From Cellvibrionaceae bacterium 1162T.S.0a.05 (lineage in GTDB: Bacteria; Pseudomonadota; Gammaproteobacteria; Pseudomonadales; Cellvibrionaceae): a stretch of 64,000 nucleotides of DNA. Shown in pieces: positions 36,243 through 44,753 of the stretch. Numbering within the stretch: position 1 is the stretch's first letter; every line of letters starts with the position of its first letter. The DNA lies in the NCBI GenBank assembly GCA_000964245.1, contig LANB01000001.1, positions 3,041,501 to 3,105,500 of the forward strand, written 5' to 3'. Made by a program: the position numbers and the translations under genes. A model generated the notes under the pieces. The model did not search any database. It was not told the origin of the DNA and saw only the letters and a program-made list of their open reading frames with translations.

Positions 36243-36881
36243 ATGGCTTTAACTGCGGCAAAGAAAAAGACTGTTGCTAAAGTTGCGAAAAAGGTCATTA
36301 ACAAGAAAAAACCCGTCAAGAAGAAAAAAGCCAGCGCTCAAAAGGCGCTGGCTTTTTCGTTTGTCACCAAGGCAGAGACGCAATTGCAAAAAGTGCAGGC
36401 CAGGGTTAAGAAGCAGGCTTTGAAAGTGAAAAGCTTACGCAAAAAAGTGACTGCGGCTCGCCTTAAACTGGCAAAAGCGAAAACACCGGCTAATCAGCGT
36501 CTGCTTGGCAATGCACGCACTACTGTAGGCAAGCAGAGTGAAGCACTGGCTTTGCTCAAAGCCGAGGAAAAAATTGCGAAATTCAAACTATTGGAGGCTC
36601 AGGCTAAAGCCTCTGTCAAACAGGCCGAATTGGATGCTGCAAACGCGATAGCGAGCCTCAAAGATGAATTAGAGGCAAAGGCGGAAGCCGCCTTGCTTGA
36701 AGCACAAGAGAATTTTATTGCCAAGTGGAGCCGCAAACGCGCGACCTCTGACGCTAAAATCCTGCGAGCGGCAGCGGCAAAAAGCCAGAGTCGGGTCGCG
36801 AAAGTCAGTAAGAAAGCGGCAGTAAAAATTAGCAAGGCCGCGGCTAAACTCGAAAACAAGAAAAAGCGATCACGTAAGTAA
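36243..36881 (+). CDS. Lysine/alanine-rich histone H1-like protein
   Basis: The 212-residue product consists mainly of Lys, Ala and short hydrophobic residues with no predicted globular enzyme core: an N-terminal basic tail (KKKTVAKVAKKVINKKKPV), a long heptad-like helical stretch rich in Lys/Ala/Glu, and a basic C-terminal tail ending KKKRSRK. This resembles H1-like/AlgP-type nucleoid proteins of pseudomonads, which bind DNA without sequence specificity, though the central acidic helices also suit a coiled coil. ATG 36243 follows GAGGAGGG at good spacing. A perfect 13-bp hairpin with a T tract lies inside codons 28-39. Confidence 0.65.
   Translation: MALTAAKKKTVAKVAKKVINKKKPVKKKKASAQKALAFSFVTKAETQLQKVQARVKKQALKVKSLRKKVTAARLKLAKAKTPANQRLLGNARTTVGKQSEALALLKAEEKIAKFKLLEAQAKASVKQAELDAANAIASLKDELEAKAEAALLEAQENFIAKWSRKRATSDAKILRAAAAKSQSRVAKVSKKAAVKISKAAAKLENKKKRSRK
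36325..36357 (+). terminator. Intrinsic-terminator-like hairpin inside a coding sequence
   Basis: AAAAAGCCAGCGC (36325-36337), a 7-base loop and GCGCTGGCTTTTT (36345-36357) make a perfect 13-bp stem whose 3' arm ends in five T. It has the form of a standard rho-independent terminator yet sits at codons 28-39 of the lysine-rich gene, 80 bases after its start. Ribosomes following polymerase closely would block it, so expression may depend on translation. Confidence 0.6.
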
Positions 36882-36891
36882 AGCGGTTACT

Positions 36892-37611
36892 ATGTCTGAA
36901 TATTTGGCGATCGAATGTGCCACAGAAGTCAGCAGTGTGGCCCTGAGCCTCGAAAACAAACCATCACAATCCCCGGAAATTATCGAAAAAAGCCATCGTG
37001 AGCAACGCAGTAATGCGCAAATGCTCCTGCCGATGGTGGACAGCCTGTTATCTGAAAACGGGCGGGAATTGCAGAAGCTCTCGGGTATATGCGCAACCGC
37101 GGGTCCCGGTTCCTTTACCGGCATTCGTATTGGCATTGCCCTGGTTCAGGGGCTGGCATTGGGCAGTCGCTTACCGGTAACGCTTTGGTCAAGCCTGGAG
37201 GTTTTAGCCGGCGGGTGGCTTCTGAAGAACAAGGGGCAAAAAGTTATTGCGGCGCTGGATGCACGCATGAGAGAAGTGTATTGGGCGGCCTACACAATGC
37301 ACGACACGGGCCTGGAAGAGAGTGTTGCGCCAACCTTGAGTTCAGAAAGCGATTTTATCGCCGCGTTTCAAGAGCATTCACCGGACATTGGCCTGGGCTC
37401 GGCGTTTAGGCTGGCCGCACTTCAACCTCTTGGTGAACACACGACGCTTAATCCTGAGGCGGCGCCCAGTGCAGCAGCCTTACTGCAACTTCAGTTACAA
37501 TTCCCGAACGCAAAAATGGCGGTCCATGATCCAGAAAAACTACAGCCGCTCTATTTACGCAATGAAATTACCTGGAAGAAACGCGAGCGCATCCGCACGA
37601 GTGCTCCTTGA
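36892..37611 (+). CDS. tsaB: tRNA threonylcarbamoyladenosine protein TsaB
   Basis: This 239-residue ASKHA-fold protein is the non-catalytic partner of TsaD in forming t6A37 in ANN-decoding tRNAs. It begins LAIECATEVSSVAL and has the motif GPGSFTGIRIG typical of TsaB. It follows the lysine-rich gene by ten bases and is followed 18 bases later by uppP. Confidence 0.95.
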   Translation: MSEYLAIECATEVSSVALSLENKPSQSPEIIEKSHREQRSNAQMLLPMVDSLLSENGRELQKLSGICATAGPGSFTGIRIGIALVQGLALGSRLPVTLWSSLEVLAGGWLLKNKGQKVIAALDARMREVYWAAYTMHDTGLEESVAPTLSSESDFIAAFQEHSPDIGLGSAFRLAALQPLGEHTTLNPEAAPSAAALLQLQLQFPNAKMAVHDPEKLQPLYLRNEITWKKRERIRTSAP

Positions 37612-37629
37612 GAGTCTGACTGAAAAACT

Positions 37630-38424
37630 ATGGACATCCTGCAAGCCCTGATTCTTGCCCTTATTCAAGGGTTAACCGAATTTTTGCCTATTTCCAGCTC
37701 CGCGCATTTGATTTTGCCAAAGGAATTACTGGCGTGGCCGGATCAGGGCCTGGCCTTTGATGTCGCAGTGCATATTGGTTCTCTTGCAGCGGTGATGTTG
37801 TATTTTCGAAAAGACATCGTCGAGATCGTGATTGCCTGGCTACACAGCTTGCAGCCAGGCAAACAAAGCCAGCAAAGTCGGCTGGGTTGGTACATCATCG
37901 TTGCAACAATTCCGGCAGGATTGGCAGGGCTTGTTCTCGGTGATTTCATCGAAAAATATTTACGCTCGATGGAAGTTATTGCCGCAACCACAATCCTGTT
38001 CGGTTTGCTGCTTTGGTGGGCCGATAAAAGTTCTGACCACCGCAAACAATTGGCTGACATGAGTTTAAAGTTGGCCATCGTGATTGGTGTTGCACAAGCG
38101 CTTGCACTTGTTCCCGGCACATCTCGCTCCGGTATCACCATCACTGCAGCCTTGTTGCTCGGTTTTGGTCGCAGTGACGCCGCGCGTTTTTCTTTTTTAT
38201 TGGCCATTCCGGTTATCCTGCTGAGTGGCGCGTATATGGCAACGAAGCTGATGGGCGAAGCGATTGATTGGCCATTTATGATTACCGGTATTCTCGCATC
38301 TGGCGTCAGCGCCTGGTTGTGCATTCATTTCTTCCTGGAATTTATTAATCGCATCGGGATGCTTCCCTTTGTGATTTATCGACTGCTGCTCGGTGCAGTG
38401 CTTATACTTGTCATACTTCAATAA
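37630..38424 (+). CDS. uppP: Undecaprenyl-diphosphatase UppP/BacA
   Basis: The 264-residue polytopic membrane protein dephosphorylates undecaprenyl pyrophosphate, recycling the lipid carrier for cell-wall synthesis, and gives bacitracin resistance. The family motifs QGLTEFLPISSSAHLIL and PGTSRSGITITAALLLG are intact, with about eight hydrophobic segments. It is 18 bases after tsaB and 15 bases before the aminopeptidase gene, so these are probably co-transcribed. Confidence 0.97.
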   Translation: MDILQALILALIQGLTEFLPISSSAHLILPKELLAWPDQGLAFDVAVHIGSLAAVMLYFRKDIVEIVIAWLHSLQPGKQSQQSRLGWYIIVATIPAGLAGLVLGDFIEKYLRSMEVIAATTILFGLLLWWADKSSDHRKQLADMSLKLAIVIGVAQALALVPGTSRSGITITAALLLGFGRSDAARFSFLLAIPVILLSGAYMATKLMGEAIDWPFMITGILASGVSAWLCIHFFLEFINRIGMLPFVIYRLLLGAVLILVILQ

Positions 38425-38439
38425 TCTTTAAAGGCAGCC

Positions 38440-39732
38440 ATGACTTCCATTAATTCATCCTTACTCGCTTTTTTAAATGCCTCTCCGACACCCTTCCATG
38501 CTACGCAGGAGTTAGCTCGCTTATTGGAAAGTGCGGGCTTTAACGAGCTGGATGAAACACAGGCCTGGCACTTGCAACCTGGGCAGGGCTATTACGCCAC
38601 GCGGGCGGGCTCTTCGCTGATTGCCTTTATCTATGGTGAAGATGGTTTGCAAAATGGAATACGGGTACTCGGAGCGCACACCGATAGCCCCTGTTTGAAG
38701 TTAAAACCGCAGCCCGAATGGCATCAACAGGGATATCAGCAATTCGGTGTAGAAGTTTATGGGGGCGTTTTGCTTTACCCCTGGTTTGATCGCGATTTGT
38801 CGTTGGCAGGTGCGGTGTCGTGGCTTGATGAAAACCGCAAGTTGCAACAAAGTCTTGTGAATTTTGAAAAACCAATGGCCGTGATTCCGAGCCTGGCAAT
38901 TCATCTGAATCGCGAAGCCAATCGCGGTGGCAATTTGAACCCTGAACAACATATGCGGCCTCTGTGGTTGCAATCATCGGAGCGCATGGATTTTCGCGAA
39001 TACTTGCAAGCGTATTTACAGGAAAGGCTGGATGACAAATCCGGCAGTGTTACAAAAGTGATGGATTTTAATTTGAGCTTTTACGACACCCAACCCGCCG
39101 CGCTCATCGGAGAAAATCAGGAATTTATTGCCAGCGCGCGTTTGGACAATTTATTAAGTTGTTACGTGGGGGCAGCCGTTCTTGCGAAGGCCGATCGTCG
39201 ATACAGCAGTATGCTGATCTGTAATGACCACGAGGAAGTGGGCAGTCGCAGTGACATAGGTGCTCAGGGGTCTTTGCTTTCGGATGTGCTTGAGCGACTT
39301 GAACCCGGTTCCGCTGAACGCCAACAAATATTGCGCGCTTCCATGTTGCTCTCTGTCGACAACGCGCATGGTATACATCCGAACTATCAAGACAAGCATG
39401 AGAAGAATCATGGGCCGCTTCTCAACGCGGGCCCGGTATTAAAATTTAATGCCAATCAAAGTTATGCAACAGCCAGTGATACCGCAGCTTTGGTTCGCTT
39501 GTTGGCAGAGAGCGGTGACGCAATTCCACTGCAAGCCTTTGCTGTGCGCGCGGATATGGCCTGCGGTAGCACAATTGGGCCACTGACTGCAGCGCGCACC
39601 GGAATCCGCACCCTCGACCTTGGTGTGCCGACTTTTGCCATGCACTCCATACGCGAGCTGGGAGGCGCCCAGGACAGTGACTATCTGTGTGACTTGCTCA
39701 GCCGTTTTCTGGCACGTGCGGATTGCCAATAA
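38440..39732 (+). CDS. apeB: M18 family aminopeptidase
   Basis: The 430-residue zinc aminopeptidase removes N-terminal residues, probably acidic or neutral, from peptides in the cytoplasm. Metal-binding and catalytic segments are HTDSPCLKLKP, ARLDNLLSCY and NDHEEVGSRSDIGAQGS, all intact. It belongs to the group called aminopeptidase 2 in proteobacteria. It probably shares an operon with uppP. Confidence 0.94.
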   Translation: MTSINSSLLAFLNASPTPFHATQELARLLESAGFNELDETQAWHLQPGQGYYATRAGSSLIAFIYGEDGLQNGIRVLGAHTDSPCLKLKPQPEWHQQGYQQFGVEVYGGVLLYPWFDRDLSLAGAVSWLDENRKLQQSLVNFEKPMAVIPSLAIHLNREANRGGNLNPEQHMRPLWLQSSERMDFREYLQAYLQERLDDKSGSVTKVMDFNLSFYDTQPAALIGENQEFIASARLDNLLSCYVGAAVLAKADRRYSSMLICNDHEEVGSRSDIGAQGSLLSDVLERLEPGSAERQQILRASMLLSVDNAHGIHPNYQDKHEKNHGPLLNAGPVLKFNANQSYATASDTAALVRLLAESGDAIPLQAFAVRADMACGSTIGPLTAARTGIRTLDLGVPTFAMHSIRELGGAQDSDYLCDLLSRFLARADCQ

Positions 39733-39926
39733 AGCAAACCCCTCAGCCGAACCCTGACGTGAAATCTCAAGCGAAACTTAGGTAAATTTGCTCGCCATTA
39801 GTTAACCTGTTAAACGCTTTCGCTCACGGGGAGACACCGGTCACGCTTTTAGCGATTCACGCGAGCTGATGGTGGATTTTGCCTCGTGCTTTGCCTTAAA
39901 TTGATGGGCGAAATGAGGTTAAATCT

Positions 39927-40985
39927 ATGCTACATCCAGAACAATTAAAACTCTTTGTACCGTTCAATGGATTGGATGATAAGTATTTGAACGAAGCGCT
40001 GAAGCATATCAGGGTGGAAGTTCACGCCAAGGGCACAATGCTGTTTAAGCGCGGGAAGCCGGTGAGCAGCAAAGTTTACCTGGTCGAGGGCCGCGTGGAC
40101 CTGATCGACTCGGCTTATTACGCGACTCAGGTAGAAGCTAATAGCGAGCGCGCGCAAACCGCACTCAACGACGAATCGCCGACGCGCTGTTCAGCGCTTG
40201 CCAAATCCTCCATCACGATCATGTCGATTGAATCTGATGTGCTGGACCGTATTGTTGCCTGGAGCCAGTCCGTTGGCCCCGAAATTGACGAGGTTGACGC
40301 ACAAAGTGCGCTTAACCGCGAAATCGCCGTCGACCTTGAGCAAGACAGTAAGGGCGACTGGATGTCGTCACTTTTACAATCCCCCTTGTTTGAGCGTATC
40401 CCCATCACCCAGGTTCAGGAGCTCTTTCTGCGCTTTGAAGAACAGCAAGTGGAGAAAGGCGAAGTGGTCGTTAAAGAAGGGGAGAGCGGCGATTACTTCT
40501 ACGTACTTGCCACCGGCCGCGCCCACGTTTACAACAACTGTGACAGCGTCGATGTGATTCTTGAGCCCGGCAGTCATTTTGGCGAAGAGGCCTTGTTGGG
40601 AAACACCGTGCGCAATGCGACAGTTGAAATGTTGAGTGACGGCATTTTAAAGCGGCTGAATCACGATGATTTCAGCGCCTTGTTAAAAGGCCCGGTACTG
40701 CAGTATGTCGAGAACGACAAACTGGACGCACTCGGCAAACCCTACAAGGTTATCGATGTCAAAATGCCCATGGAGTATCGCCTGCGCCATGTGCCCGGCA
40801 GTGTTAATGTTCCACTTAGCCGATTGCGCGCAGCCATACCAGAGCTGGCTGTCAGCGACGCTTATCTGATTCCCGATGACGCGGGCAGTCGCGCCGATAT
40901 TGCCGCCCACTTACTTTGTCAGGCGGGGTATGATGCCTTCATTCTTCGCAGCCCTCAGGGAGATGCCGACGACGCCGCGGCCTAA
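39927..40985 (+). CDS. Double cNMP-binding-domain protein with a degenerate rhodanese domain
   Basis: The 352-residue protein has a weak CRP-like domain (about 10-115), a clear one (about 150-255, with VVKEGESGDYFYVLATGRAHVY and the GSHFGEEALLG stretch of the phosphate-binding cassette), and a rhodanese-like domain (about 270-340). In the last, YKVIDVKMPMEYRLRHVPGSVNVPL is typical, but the catalytic cysteine loop reads DDAGSRA, so sulfur transfer is unlikely. There is no helix-turn-helix, so it is not a DNA-binding CRP. It is followed six bases later, in the same frame, by a glycosyltransferase gene. Role unknown. Confidence 0.8.
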   Translation: MLHPEQLKLFVPFNGLDDKYLNEALKHIRVEVHAKGTMLFKRGKPVSSKVYLVEGRVDLIDSAYYATQVEANSERAQTALNDESPTRCSALAKSSITIMSIESDVLDRIVAWSQSVGPEIDEVDAQSALNREIAVDLEQDSKGDWMSSLLQSPLFERIPITQVQELFLRFEEQQVEKGEVVVKEGESGDYFYVLATGRAHVYNNCDSVDVILEPGSHFGEEALLGNTVRNATVEMLSDGILKRLNHDDFSALLKGPVLQYVENDKLDALGKPYKVIDVKMPMEYRLRHVPGSVNVPLSRLRAAIPELAVSDAYLIPDDAGSRADIAAHLLCQAGYDAFILRSPQGDADDAAA

Positions 40986-40991
40986 AGCAGA

Positions 40992-42101
40992 TTGCTCAAG
41001 GTTTTATTACTCTCGGCCTACCACGCCCGCAGCCATGCGTATTGGTGTGAAGGCCTTCAACAACACTTTCCTGAATACCGTTGGCAGATCTTGCATCTGC
41101 CAGCGCGTTATTTCGCCTGGCGTGTAAGAGGTAACCCGCTGAGTTGGTATCAGCAGCCGGAATTGTCGCAATCCTACGATCTTATCGTCGCCACCTCGAT
41201 GGTTGATCTCGCCACTTTGCGGGGTTTGCACCCACAACTCTCAAAAATACCCACCTTGCTGTATTTCCATGAGAATCAGTTCGCCTACCCAGGCAATGCT
41301 GATAGCAACAGTGTATTGGAAGCTCAAATGGTCAGTATGTACTCTGCCATGAGCGCAGATACAGTGCTTTTTAACAGTGCTTATAATCGCGATACCTGGT
41401 TTGCGGGGCTGGATGCCTTGTTGAGCAAGTTACCCGACCATAAACCCGACGGTCTGATCGAAAAGCTGCGGAAAAAAAGTGCTTGTTTGCCAGTACCCCT
41501 TGCCGATGATGTGTTGAAAGCGAATGCTTCCCAGAGGGAAAACAACCTATTGAACATTGTCTGGAATCATCGATGGGAATACGACAAGGGGCCTTCGCAG
41601 TTATTGCAATTCGTGAAGGTGCTCCCTCAGGAGAGGCAAATCTGCTTCCACATTATTGGTCAAAGCTTCAGGCGGGCTCCTGCAGAGTTTGAGGCACTGA
41701 AAATAGAACTTAACAAACGCAATGGCCTGGGTCGCTGGGGCTTTGTTGAAAACAGGCAGGAATACCTTCAGTTACTGGCAAAGTGCGATATTGCCCTTTC
41801 TACCGCGCTGCATGATTTTCAGGGGCTGGCCCTGATGGAAGCGGTTGCCAGCGGGTGTAAGCCTCTGGTGCCAGACCGCTTGGCTTATCGCGAATATATT
41901 CCAGAGAGTTTTCGCTATCCCTCATTACCAGAAAAGCCGGAAGAGGAGGCGCAAGCAGCGGTAGAACAGCTCGAAGTTGCTATCAACACGGATTTCGACC
42001 CACAGTTAAGCGAGGTTTGGCGCTGGGCCGCGCAAAGGCCTGCTTACCGCGAAGTGTTTGAATCTCTTGCTGCGCTCGAAGTATCATGCGCAGCCCGATA
42101 G
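40992..42101 (+). CDS. Glycosyltransferase, tRNA-queuosine mannosyltransferase (DUF3524) family
   Basis: The 369-residue protein starts with LLLSAYHARSHAYWCEGL and has the FHENQFAYP motif of the DUF3524 N-terminal domain, followed by a GT4-like C-terminal domain (WNHRWEYDKGP ... ALMEAVASGCKPLVPDRLAYREYIP). Members mannosylate queuosine in tRNA-Asp. The only possible start is TTG at 40992, since a stop codon in the same frame lies six bases before it and no ATG or GTG follows for some distance. It is therefore probably coupled to the cNMP/rhodanese gene. No queuosine synthesis genes are in the window. Confidence 0.85.
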   Translation: MLKVLLLSAYHARSHAYWCEGLQQHFPEYRWQILHLPARYFAWRVRGNPLSWYQQPELSQSYDLIVATSMVDLATLRGLHPQLSKIPTLLYFHENQFAYPGNADSNSVLEAQMVSMYSAMSADTVLFNSAYNRDTWFAGLDALLSKLPDHKPDGLIEKLRKKSACLPVPLADDVLKANASQRENNLLNIVWNHRWEYDKGPSQLLQFVKVLPQERQICFHIIGQSFRRAPAEFEALKIELNKRNGLGRWGFVENRQEYLQLLAKCDIALSTALHDFQGLALMEAVASGCKPLVPDRLAYREYIPESFRYPSLPEKPEEEAQAAVEQLEVAINTDFDPQLSEVWRWAAQRPAYREVFESLAALEVSCAAR

Positions 42102-42127
42102 CGGCATGTGGAATAAGATAAATTACA

Positions 42128-43132
42128 ATGAACAAATTACGCGTTCTTACCGGCATTACGACCACCGGTACCCCCCATTTAGGCAACTACGTTGGTGCAA
42201 TTAAACCCGCAATTGCAGCCAGTCAGGATGAAAATAAGCTCGGTTTTTATTTTCTTGCTGATTTGCATGCGTTGATAAAATGTCACGAACCTGAAAAAGT
42301 ACATCAATCCACCAAAGAGATTGCGGCAACATGGCTCGCATTGGGCTTAAATACGGAAGACAACGTTTTTTATCGCCAAAGCGATGTGCCCGAAATATCC
42401 GAATTGAGCTGGATTTTAAGTTGCATGGCTGCCAAGGGCCTGATGAACCGGGCTCACGCTTACAAGGCTGCAGTGGATAAAAACCTGGAAGAGGGCGAAG
42501 ATCCGGATAAAGCCGTCACAATGGGGTTGTACAGTTATCCGGTTTTGATGGCGGCAGATATCTTGATGTTTAATGCCCAGCATGTTCCCGTAGGTAAGGA
42601 TCAAATTCAGCATGTAGAAATGGCGCGTGATATTGCTGCGCGATTTAATCATCATTTTGGTGAAACCTTTGCATTGCCGGAAGCCATCGTGGATAGCCAG
42701 GTTGAAACCCTGGTTGGGCTGGATGGCCGAAAGATGAGTAAAAGCTACAACAACACCATCCCCCTGTTTTTACCGGAAAAACAACTGCGTAAACATATTA
42801 ATAAAATTCTGACCAATTTACTCGAGCCCGGCGAACCCAAAGACCCGGACAGTTCAGCGGTGTTTCAAATCTGGCAAGCGTTTGCCGACGAAGAAAAAAC
42901 TGCGTGGATGCGCCAACAATTTGTCGAGGGTATTGCCTGGGGTGAAGCGAAAAAACAGCTTTTTGAATTGATTAACGCAGAAATCAAGGATGCTCGTGAG
43001 CGTTACAATGCACTGATGGAAGAGCCGGGCATTATCGAGAATGCCTTGCAACAAGGTGCAGAGAAGGCGCGAGCGCACAGTGCTGAACTGATGGGACGTA
43101 TACGTCGTTCAGTCGGAATCTATCCCCTGTAA
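42128..43132 (+). CDS. trpS: Tryptophanyl-tRNA synthetase
   Basis: This 334-residue class I synthetase charges tRNA-Trp. The HIGH-like motif is [11 protein letters not shown] near residue 16, and the KMSKS motif is KMSKSYNN near residue 202. Both are intact, and length is normal. It follows the mannosyltransferase gene by 26 bases and precedes a hairpin. Confidence 0.97.
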   Translation: MNKLRVLTGITTTGTPHLGNYVGAIKPAIAASQDENKLGFYFLADLHALIKCHEPEKVHQSTKEIAATWLALGLNTEDNVFYRQSDVPEISELSWILSCMAAKGLMNRAHAYKAAVDKNLEEGEDPDKAVTMGLYSYPVLMAADILMFNAQHVPVGKDQIQHVEMARDIAARFNHHFGETFALPEAIVDSQVETLVGLDGRKMSKSYNNTIPLFLPEKQLRKHINKILTNLLEPGEPKDPDSSAVFQIWQAFADEEKTAWMRQQFVEGIAWGEAKKQLFELINAEIKDARERYNALMEEPGIIENALQQGAEKARAHSAELMGRIRRSVGIYPL

Positions 43133-43140
43133 TTTGTTTA

Positions 43141-43170
43141 CCCGCATTGTGGCGTGAGCCGCAAAGCGGG
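43141..43170 (+). terminator. Stem-loop after trpS, terminator uncertain
   Basis: CCCGCATTGTGGC pairs with GCCGCAAAGCGGG across a GTGA loop, with one mismatch and one wobble pair. It lies eight bases after the trpS stop codon but lacks a following T tract. Confidence 0.35.
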
Positions 43171-43259
43171 ACTAGTCTTAATAACTGAAAGCATTTAATT
43201 GTGAGCCGTACGCATGTTCGGCCCGTTGGCGTGCAAATTATTTTCAAGGCTAGTCGAGT

Positions 43260-44414
43260 ATGAATAACCCAGGCATAAAAGCCGCATTGCTTGGTACAGC
43301 CACCCTTTTTGCGGTGGTGATGGTCTATTGGTTTCAAAGTCCCCACACCGGGGCGATTATGCTCGTCGCACTGGCTGCCTTAGCGTTTCTTTTACTATGG
43401 CTGCCTCACGAAGAGGTCAGCGAACTCGAATCGAGCTATGACCACGAAGTCGCGCAATTGCGTGAGCTGGAGGGCCAGATAAATCGAAGCGCCGCCCCTG
43501 TCTGTGAAGACATGTCGTTAATGTGTCGTGAAATCAAGGAAACTGCGGAAGACGCTTCATTGCGTTTACACGCCAGCTTTCAGGGGCTTTCCGAATCTGC
43601 ACAAGCCGAAAAAGAACTCATGACGGCTATTGTTGAGCGCTTATCCACCTCCAGGGACGCGGAAGAGGATGAGGTCTCTCTAAAACGTTTTGCGAATGAA
43701 GTGGGGCATATCCTGGACGATTATGTGAAGCTCTTTATCGATATTAGTGATAAAAGTATTCAAGCTGTGCATCGCATTCAGGATATGGTTAAACATCTCG
43801 ACGGTATGTTTGTTCTTATCAACGATATTCGCGGTATTGCTGATCAAACCAATTTGCTCGCCCTTAATGCAGCAATCGAAGCCGCGCGTGCGGGTGAGGC
43901 CGGTCGGGGCTTTGCGGTTGTGGCAGATGAAGTACGCAAGTTATCCCAGGATTCCAATTCGCTTAACGAGCAAATAAGAGAACGTGCCGAAACGGCAAAA
44001 AATACAGTCAGCAGTGTTGAAAAAATTGTGGGCGAAATCGCTTCGCTTGATATGAGTATTGCAATTGATGCACGCGGGCATCTGGACGGTATGCTCAATG
44101 AGCTTGAGGCCGTTAATGAAAAAATTTCGGAGAGCGTGACGCGCGGTGCCGAGATAGGGAAAGAAATGAATGCCGAAGTAGGGCGGGCAATAAATGCCTT
44201 GCAATCGGGCGATAGAGTCAGCCAAATTGCTGATCGTTTGGCAAATTGCAGTGATAATCTCACAGTTTTATTTAAAACATGTCATGACGCAGTACACAGT
44301 AATTTAAGTGTAAAAAACATTTTGTTGACATCTGAAGAACGTATAGGTCAATTAGGCAATCTGCGTGCAGAACAAAAAGAGGAAGATGCATCTGGCGATG
44401 TTGACCTTTTTTAG
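43260..44414 (+). CDS. Methyl-accepting chemotaxis-like protein without a sensor domain
   Basis: The 384-residue protein has two N-terminal membrane helices (about 7-25 and 30-48) with almost no extracytoplasmic loop, then a coiled-coil cytoplasmic domain. The conserved signalling tip is present: [40 protein letters not shown]. No HAMP or ligand-binding domain is seen, so it probably responds to an internal or membrane signal, or works as a scaffold. It is 23 bases upstream of a STAS gene and then a REC-PP2C gene, not beside cheA or cheW, which suggests a partner-switching output rather than ordinary chemotaxis. Confidence 0.88.
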   Translation: MNNPGIKAALLGTATLFAVVMVYWFQSPHTGAIMLVALAALAFLLLWLPHEEVSELESSYDHEVAQLRELEGQINRSAAPVCEDMSLMCREIKETAEDASLRLHASFQGLSESAQAEKELMTAIVERLSTSRDAEEDEVSLKRFANEVGHILDDYVKLFIDISDKSIQAVHRIQDMVKHLDGMFVLINDIRGIADQTNLLALNAAIEAARAGEAGRGFAVVADEVRKLSQDSNSLNEQIRERAETAKNTVSSVEKIVGEIASLDMSIAIDARGHLDGMLNELEAVNEKISESVTRGAEIGKEMNAEVGRAINALQSGDRVSQIADRLANCSDNLTVLFKTCHDAVHSNLSVKNILLTSEERIGQLGNLRAEQKEEDASGDVDLF

Positions 44415-44437
44415 CTCACTGAGCGAGGTAATCAAAT

Positions 44438-44740
44438 ATGAGTATCGTTGTTAAGCAGGACAGTGAAAATCCAGCAATAGAGTTAGGTGAACGCTTCGAC
44501 TTCAATAGCGTTGAGCAGTTTAGAGCCTGTTACGAATCCCTGGCAGATATTAAAAAGAAAACACTCGAAATTGATTTTAGGAATACACGCTACATGGATA
44601 GTTCTGCCCTCGGTATGTTAATTAATGCGAAATCATTTTTTGATACAAAAAATGTCAAGATCATCATTAATAATGCCAATGATCAAATTAAGAAAATTCT
44701 TGTGATATCCCGATTTGATTTACGCTTTGAAATTCGTTAA
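44438..44740 (+). CDS. STAS-domain anti-sigma-factor antagonist
   Basis: The 100-residue protein is a single STAS domain. The phosphorylatable serine is in YMDSSALGML (about residue 49-50), the same place as in SpoIIAA/RsbV. Such proteins bind an anti-sigma factor when unphosphorylated and are reset by a PP2C phosphatase, here most likely the product of the next gene, 13 bases downstream. HsbA of Pseudomonas, which binds FlgM, is the closest functional parallel; that link is inference. Confidence 0.9.
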   Translation: MSIVVKQDSENPAIELGERFDFNSVEQFRACYESLADIKKKTLEIDFRNTRYMDSSALGMLINAKSFFDTKNVKIIINNANDQIKKILVISRFDLRFEIR

Positions 44741-44753
44741 CAGGTGAGCTTTC

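Noticed and set aside
36053-36319. Reverse-strand reading frame of 88 codons with hydrophobic residues upstream of and across the H1-like start
   Set aside because: The hydrophobicity is the complement of lysine codons on the other strand, and there is no ribosome-binding site.
36321-36357. Possible -1 frameshift site (AAAAAAG followed by a stem-loop, as in dnaX) in the H1-like gene
   Set aside because: The heptamer is in the wrong phase (codons are AAA AAA G) and the stem starts inside it, leaving no spacer. A terminator-like role fits better.
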